A DNA stretch of 33,966 bases from Vitrella brassicaformis (Eukaryota > Sar > Vitrellaceae): NCBI GenBank assembly GCA_001179505.1, contig CDMY01000667.1, positions 1-33,966 of the forward strand, written 5' to 3'. Both the position numbers and the translations under genes were made by a program. Positions 29,886 to 33,966 of this stretch are shown piece by piece; positions within the stretch are counted from its first letter, which is position 1; each line of letters starts with the position of its first letter. Under the pieces are notes generated by a model. That model saw only the letters and a program-made list of their open reading frames with translations. It was not told the origin of the DNA and searched no databases.

Positions 29886-31895
29886 ATGTTTGCACAATGG
29901 ACACGAGGAGACGAGCCGGCTGAGCATTTATGGCTACAAATGGACAACTGCACTGGTGAGAACAAGAACCAGTACATATTCGCCTACGCCAGTCTACCTG
30001 TCCATCTTGGCGCCTTCAAAGAGGTGACTAGGCGTGCAGCACGCTTCCACATCGGTCGTCACGAACCATGGCCGCACTCTGTGCCTGCTGTGTGCAATGA
30101 CAGGTCACGGTGAACTTCTTACCTGTGGGCCACACGCACGAGGACATTGACCAGCTGCACTCTGTCACCTCCAAGACACTGAGAGGTACGCTGTCTGGCC
30201 TTTCTGGCGGACGCCAACACAGGTTGGTGTGTTGTGCTGTTGTGTTCTATATGTAGTTTCTCGATTTGCTACGGCAACTCAGCTGAGGGAGCTCATATTG
30301 GGTGCTCATCGCAATCCCAAGTACCCGAACGGTATGCAGGTGCGGTTCATGACGCAGACATGGGATTGGAAGGCATTGCTGGAGCCGCACACTGATCCCC
30401 CGGTCAATTTCTGCACGGCACAGTCGTATCGATTTGCACGGGTACGCCAAATCTGTATGTGCGCACACCGGACACACCCTGAGGCTCCATCGTGCACTGC
30501 ATGTGCTTGCTGCAGTTGCCCCCGTCATACGAGCACGTGGGCATGTACTTCAAGTCTCTCATAGCCGACAGAGATTGGAAAGGTATCTCACAATAGACAC
30601 GATATGCGCTGCCCACTGCCTTCCTCTGGCTCTGTGTTTGCTGCAGGTCCCCTTCCATTCATGAAGTCATATCCACCAGCCGGCAGCGGTGCGTCAGTCG
30701 CAGCAACAGAGGACCTCCTCAATCCAGGTGCCAACAGCAGGCGCGATCCTGATCGTATGAACAAGACTGTAAGCGAATCGGATGGCTACAGGGAAGAAAA
30801 GTGTACAGACTTGATGTCTTGGTAAATGATCATTACTGCAGATGTCCGCCACGTTGGCCGCGCTTGACAAGCTTCCCGATCAGCTTCGTTACAGAGACCA
30901 GACGCCTATGTTCACACGCGAGGATGTCAGCTTCTGCAAGGACTTGATCACGGGCAACTACGAGAAGGAGAACACCCCTTTCCGTCTGCCGGCCAAGATG
31001 CATGACTCATCATTTGCCGCTGACAGCCTGTTCACATCCACGGCAAGCGGACACAATGCACATAGTCAAAGGCCAATGGCAACAAATCATGTTCCCGCTT
31101 TCTGTCGTTGTCAGTCATCTTTGTACAAGATCGACAGTGGTGCCAGGACCATCGATTCTGGCATGTTGGCGTCAGTTTTCGACCGACTCGGACTCAAGTG
31201 CCAGTCAGTTTCTGTCGGAGATCCGACTGGCGTATCCACTGCTGATCAGCGCACACTGGCTATGTGGGAGAGCCGAGCAGAGGATCCGCAGAAAGGGGAC
31301 ATGGTTCTGATCGACCCAGGTAAGGAAGGAAAGACAGCCACACAAACAGGCAGACAGACAGACAGACAGACAGAAAGCACAGCTGTGTCCTGCGGATGTC
31401 TTCTCGTTTCACAGACCGCGAGGACATGGCGGATGGAGACGCAAGTCCGGCATGGGTCGGGCAATTCATTGAGGACGCCGAGTCAGCGGGTGATGGACTC
31501 CCTCTCGCGAGCATTTGGTGGTATGAGGGGAGAGGACCTCTCAATGGCTGGTCGCCAAAGGGACACTTTGAGCCGGCGATGCGCGTCGCGCCGTCAAAGT
31601 GAGTGAGCCACTGCAACGAATCGGATGTCTGGCATCCGATGTGGTTTGTGTGTGCGTTTGTATGTCATGCAGGTCAAAGCGTAGGAAACAGGTGACCGCT
31701 GAGCCGTGGCGTCAGTCAATCCCCAAAGGCAGCATACTGCTTGCTGGGTATCAGCTCACCAAGAACAATCGGCTACCTAGTGTTGTCAGAGAGTTTGTTT
31801 TTCGGCTGAGAGAGATGGAGGCGTTGAATGAGGAGAACCTGCCAGACGGCAAGGACGATTGTGTAGATTGTGTAGAGGAAGAGGATGCTGTATAG
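29886..31895 (+). CDS. Transposon-type protein with DN...ENKN / VGHTHEDID signature, N-terminus unresolved
   Basis: Eight exons: 29886-30023, 30104-30185, 30257-30441, 30516-30582, 30647-30768, 30842-31319, 31415-31598, 31673-31895, giving 492 aa from a provisional start; all phases match. Residues about 16-63 read LQMDNCTGENKNQYIFAY and, across the first intron, VNFLPVGHTHEDIDQLHS. This is the block I associate with the large transposon-linked DUF7869-type family of eukaryotes, whose Asp/Asn/Glu residues resemble an RNase-H-like nuclease core. The middle has a second conserved-looking segment with paired Cys. The segment around residue 380 (AWVGQFIEDAE, then SIWWYEGRG) resembles small beta-barrel chromatin-type modules. 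The C-terminus is acidic. Relatives are longer at the N-terminus, so the true start is upstream, lost, or replaced by the captured trefoil fragment. The frame is open upstream to about 29820. Confidence 0.6.
31349..31374. repeat. (CAGA)n microsatellite in element gene intron
   Basis: About six CAGA units in intron 31320-31414 of the transposon-type gene, the same motif as in introns of the ordinary genes. Confidence 0.9.
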
Positions 31896-31907
31896 CTCCG
31901 TGTGTGT

Positions 31908-31933
31908 GGGTGGGTTGGTGGTGGGTGGGTGGG
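31908..31933 (+). other. Canonical G-quadruplex motif just after the stop codon
   Basis: Five runs of three G (31908, 31912, 31923, 31927, 31931) with loops of one to eight bases lie on the sense strand 13-38 bases after the stop of the transposon-type gene. It would be in the 3' untranslated RNA, possibly affecting 3' end formation. Confidence 0.65.
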
Positions 31934-32105
31934 TATGTATGTGTGTGGGTTGTGAGTAAGGGAGACGGAGGGTTGATGAGATGGATGGATTGATAGACAC
32001 ACACATGGTGCATTCAATCGATTGGCGTGTCCATTATGCAAACAAGCAAGTCTGATACTTGAGAATTAGTCCAATTCACGTGATAACGTGTTGGTGTTCT
32101 GGTGC

Positions 32106-32313
32106 AGGCATTCTGTGCTCAGGAAGGACGCCGTTTCGTTTCGTAAAGGCTGAGACATGCGCTGCGCATGTCAACGACGCATGGCTGAATCTGGTGTATA
32201 ACACAGACTCAAGACTGAAGAATGTGCGCAGCGTATCGCCGGCCGACCGAACGGGAGAAATCAAGACGACTCCACTGTGCTATTTTCGTTGGTCGGTCAA
32301 TGTCACAAAGTAA
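32106..32313 (+). other. Coding-like segment inside the element, not joined to a gene
   Basis: After a good acceptor (ggtgcag at about 32101-32107), about 68 codons are open to a TAA at 32311-32313, with a plausible polar composition (RFVKAETCAAHVNDAWLNLV, VSPADRTGEIKTT). The preceding gene already ends at 31895, and I see no donor that links to it. It may be an exon of a second element gene or a relic. Nothing else is seen in 31896-32573 except the quadruplex motif and simple GT-rich sequence. Confidence 0.3.
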
Positions 32314-32573
32314 AGCATGTGTCTCCCGATGGATTGTCAACGAAAGCGGTTTGCATCGTCTCTTGCTTGCCTCATCCTTTCCTTCACACGATCATGCCGT
32401 GGTGCAACAGAAATGTTTGAGCTTGGAATGTGCGTGTTGGACGTGTGTAGTGGGAGACATCTTACAACCAATGTTCTTGTGTTTAGCCAGCATGGGATGC
32501 TCCATGAACTTTTCCAAGACACACTCATGATGTGCTCTGGAATGAAAGTAATGAAAGTACAAATACCGCCCTT

Positions 32574-32622
32574 CCCGCCCCAATGTCGGTTCGACAGGCT
32601 GTCGGGCCGACATTGGGGCGGG
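32574..32622. repeat. 49-bp near-perfect hairpin, 24-bp stem, 1-base loop
   Basis: Arm 32574-32597 (starts cccgccccaatgtcgg) pairs with arm 32599-32622 (ends ccgacattggggcggg). Only two adjacent positions differ, and in RNA these would still form G-U pairs. With such a small loop it is most likely a cruciform-forming palindrome of the element and not a typical RNA gene. Confidence 0.85.
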
Positions 32623-32787
32623 CCATCCATTGCCTCACTCAAAGGTCGGCTGGATGGACCATACATAGGTGTAATGACCTACGACCCACCCTCATCTCGT
32701 GGCCAGCCTGGCCAGGATTACGGCCATCTCTCGCGGGAAGCAACATAGGAGGGTTGTCTGTAGTGATGCAGTGATTAGCTGAATCAA
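32574..32787 (-). repeat. Right inverted end of candidate element
   Basis: The reverse complement of this block aligns with 28891-29041. Shared blocks include ctggccacgag (its complement at about 32694-32704), gacaaccctc (32749-32758) and tcactgcatca (32764-32774). It is about 60 bases longer than the left end, mainly because its hairpin is larger. Confidence 0.55.
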
Positions 32788-33966
32788 TGAATGAATTGAA
32801 TGACAATGACCCATCATTGATTGACTCATTGCTTGACTGACAAGCACACACTCGTGTGACTCGACTGGCGCCGCATCACTGCAGAATGGCAAGGTGATCC
32901 GTTCGTTTCTTGCAGCCGGCCGATCAAATCCCATTGCAAACTTACTATCCTGACACTCATATGAGAACACAAAACAGCAGCAGAGTTACCATACGAGCGC
33001 ACGCAGAAGTCCGTTTCTAATGAGAGCGAATTACGTCATTGACCCAGGTTTTTTGCGGCAAAATTAAAACCATTGTGACATAAACATTGCTGCACTCACC
33101 ACGAGAGTGCCTCGTGGGGCTGTGGCATGTGGTAATTGTGGGATGTCTAGATTCATCATACCGGTGAAGACGAGTAAAGTTGCCGGCCCAAGCTGATACG
33201 GTTGCGGCCTCAGTGAGGGGTGACTCCGCCTCGAGGCCTCGAACACATTCAGCAGTTCCTCATCTACAACCCTCCCTTTCAAGGCGAGGCCCCCCGGTGG
33301 CCATGAGATCATCATGGAATGGTGGTGGTGGTGGTTAAGGGTAAGATTTATGGAATGGTGTGTCAGCAAGTCACCTTCGTCCGACTCGCCCGCTTCATGT
33401 ATTCTACTTAAGCACTCCCTTGTTGTTGTGGTGATTTTGTGGCAATTGTGTTCAGCCGGACTCAGAGGAACAGTCTATGTCCCTTGTGCATGATCCGTGA
33501 CGGTGGCCCTTTGGCGAGCATGATGGTGATCCAGGGACACGGCAGATCGGGTCTCTGGTACAATGCAAAGAACAAGAGCGAGATATGCGGTTTCAAGATG
33601 ACTACGAGGCATCACATCTCTCTGAGCAGACGTGTCTCGTGAGAAACCAGCTAAATTCCCTCTTCTCTCGAGTGGGAGAATCTTACCTCGGATTTCACTG
33701 TATAAGCCACGTCAGACATGCACACGTTCCGGACAAAAGTGTTGATTGCGTTTCGGCGTGGAGTTTGAAGGCTCTTGGTTGGTTGAAGCTTTCTTTTGTG
33801 TCCCAACAATCGAGGCTAGATTGGGGCAAATGTCTTGTCAGAATGATATCTCGCGGCGATCAGGGGGAGCCCAGTTGTGTATGTTAGTACGCGTGTGCGA
33901 AATGCTGCCTGCGGTAGATGGATGTCGTCTGAGAGAGAGGCGGACCCCATGGATCCGAGATGCACC
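32788..33966. other. Right-hand flank, coding content uncertain
   Basis: 1.2 kb with patchy coding-like frames. On + at 33439-33642 a frame contains RNSLCPLCMIRDGG and KNKSEICGFK, and 33585-33887 is open in another frame; no splice link convinces me. A better candidate on the minus strand is listed separately. The window ends before the structure can be resolved. Confidence 0.35.
33100..33315 (-). CDS. Possible first exon of a minus-strand gene
   Basis: On the minus strand an ATG at 33315 (MISWPPGGLALKGR) opens 72 codons that run to a textbook donor (CTCGTG|gtgagtgc, exon end 33100). The composition looks coding (VVDEELLNVFEASRR, PQPYQLGPATLLVFTGMMNL). I could not place the next exon below 33090 with a matching phase, and no family is recognised. 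It could be a fragment. Confidence 0.3.

Larger units (their letters stand above)
28891..32787. mobile_element. Candidate DNA transposon with diverged long inverted ends and internal cargo
   Basis: The left segment 28891-29041 and the reverse complement of 32574-32787 align over most of their length. From the outside in they share ttga-tca, tcactgcatca, gacaaccctc, gttgcttc, tcctggcc, a 12-base ctggccacgag block, a cacc-atggtc block and then a hairpin. I estimate about 75-80 percent identity over the best 60 bases. Between them lie a truncated inverted trefoil gene copy and a spliced gene with a transposon-type signature. I could not find a target-site duplication, and the two ends could instead be two copies of a dispersed repeat in opposite orientation. 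Confidence 0.5.

Noticed and set aside
32574-32622. Calling the hairpin a tRNA or microRNA gene
   Set aside because: No cloverleaf or T-loop box, and a one-base loop does not fit a precursor microRNA; its place in a repeated element end is a simpler explanation.
1-33966. CRISPR arrays, bacterial operons, rRNA or tRNA genes
   Set aside because: No spaced identical repeats of CRISPR type, no ribosome binding site pattern and no conserved RNA gene boxes were seen; the DNA is intron-dense eukaryotic sequence.
20821-33966. Retrotransposon with reverse transcriptase
   Set aside because: No reverse transcriptase, integrase or long terminal direct repeats were seen; the element protein has none of the reverse transcriptase motifs.

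Overview
The window reads as compact eukaryotic nuclear DNA. It holds at least eight protein genes, nearly all cut by short GT-AG introns (about 53-150 bases), with G+C-rich exons and many small tetranucleotide and GT-rich tracts in the introns. Conserved eukaryotic proteins (RIC1, the U5 snRNP protein LIN1/CD2BP2, an F-box/LRR protein) exclude a prokaryote. A secretory leader followed by a Phe-containing, Arg/Ser-rich stretch on one enzyme suggests a complex plastid. My best inference is a photosynthetic alveolate of the chromerid type (Vitrella-like); this is inferred from style and not proven. Gene models were spliced by hand, checking that reading phase is preserved across every intron.

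Left part (1-13 kb). A possible 3' end of an unknown gene (1-264) is followed by a spermidine-synthase-like methyltransferase with a secretory/plastid-like leader (684-2663). Next come a multi-pass membrane protein of unknown family (3619-5511), an F-box/leucine-rich protein on the minus strand (6113-8055) and a divergent EF-hand single-pass membrane protein (8313-9963). LIN1/CD2BP2 with a C-terminal GYF domain (11288-13072, minus) follows. Neighbours are arranged head-to-head (257 and 121 bp gaps) or tail-to-tail (about 0.6 and 1.3 kb gaps).

Middle (13-21 kb). A very large RIC1 homologue (Rab6/Ypt6 GEF subunit, about 2292 aa in nine exons) runs divergently from LIN1. It is roughly twice the usual size because of Ser/Pro/Thr-rich insertions.

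Right part (21-34 kb), the accessory region. Two tandem paralogous genes (22442-24368 and 26488-28498) encode secreted proteins with a signal peptide, a trefoil-like six-cysteine module, an Asp/His-rich linker and a conserved C-terminal half. They share microexons and an unusual GC-AG intron, but each also has an intron the other lacks. Next to them is a candidate mobile element (about 28.89-32.79 kb). It is bounded by diverged long inverted repeats, each ending in a hairpin, and carries a spliced transposon-type gene. It also holds a truncated, inverted, almost unchanged piece of the first trefoil gene with its intron intact, so the element or its insertion may have captured host gene sequence. 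Coding-like islands at 21.3-22.4 kb and 32.1-33.9 kb could not be resolved into genes.
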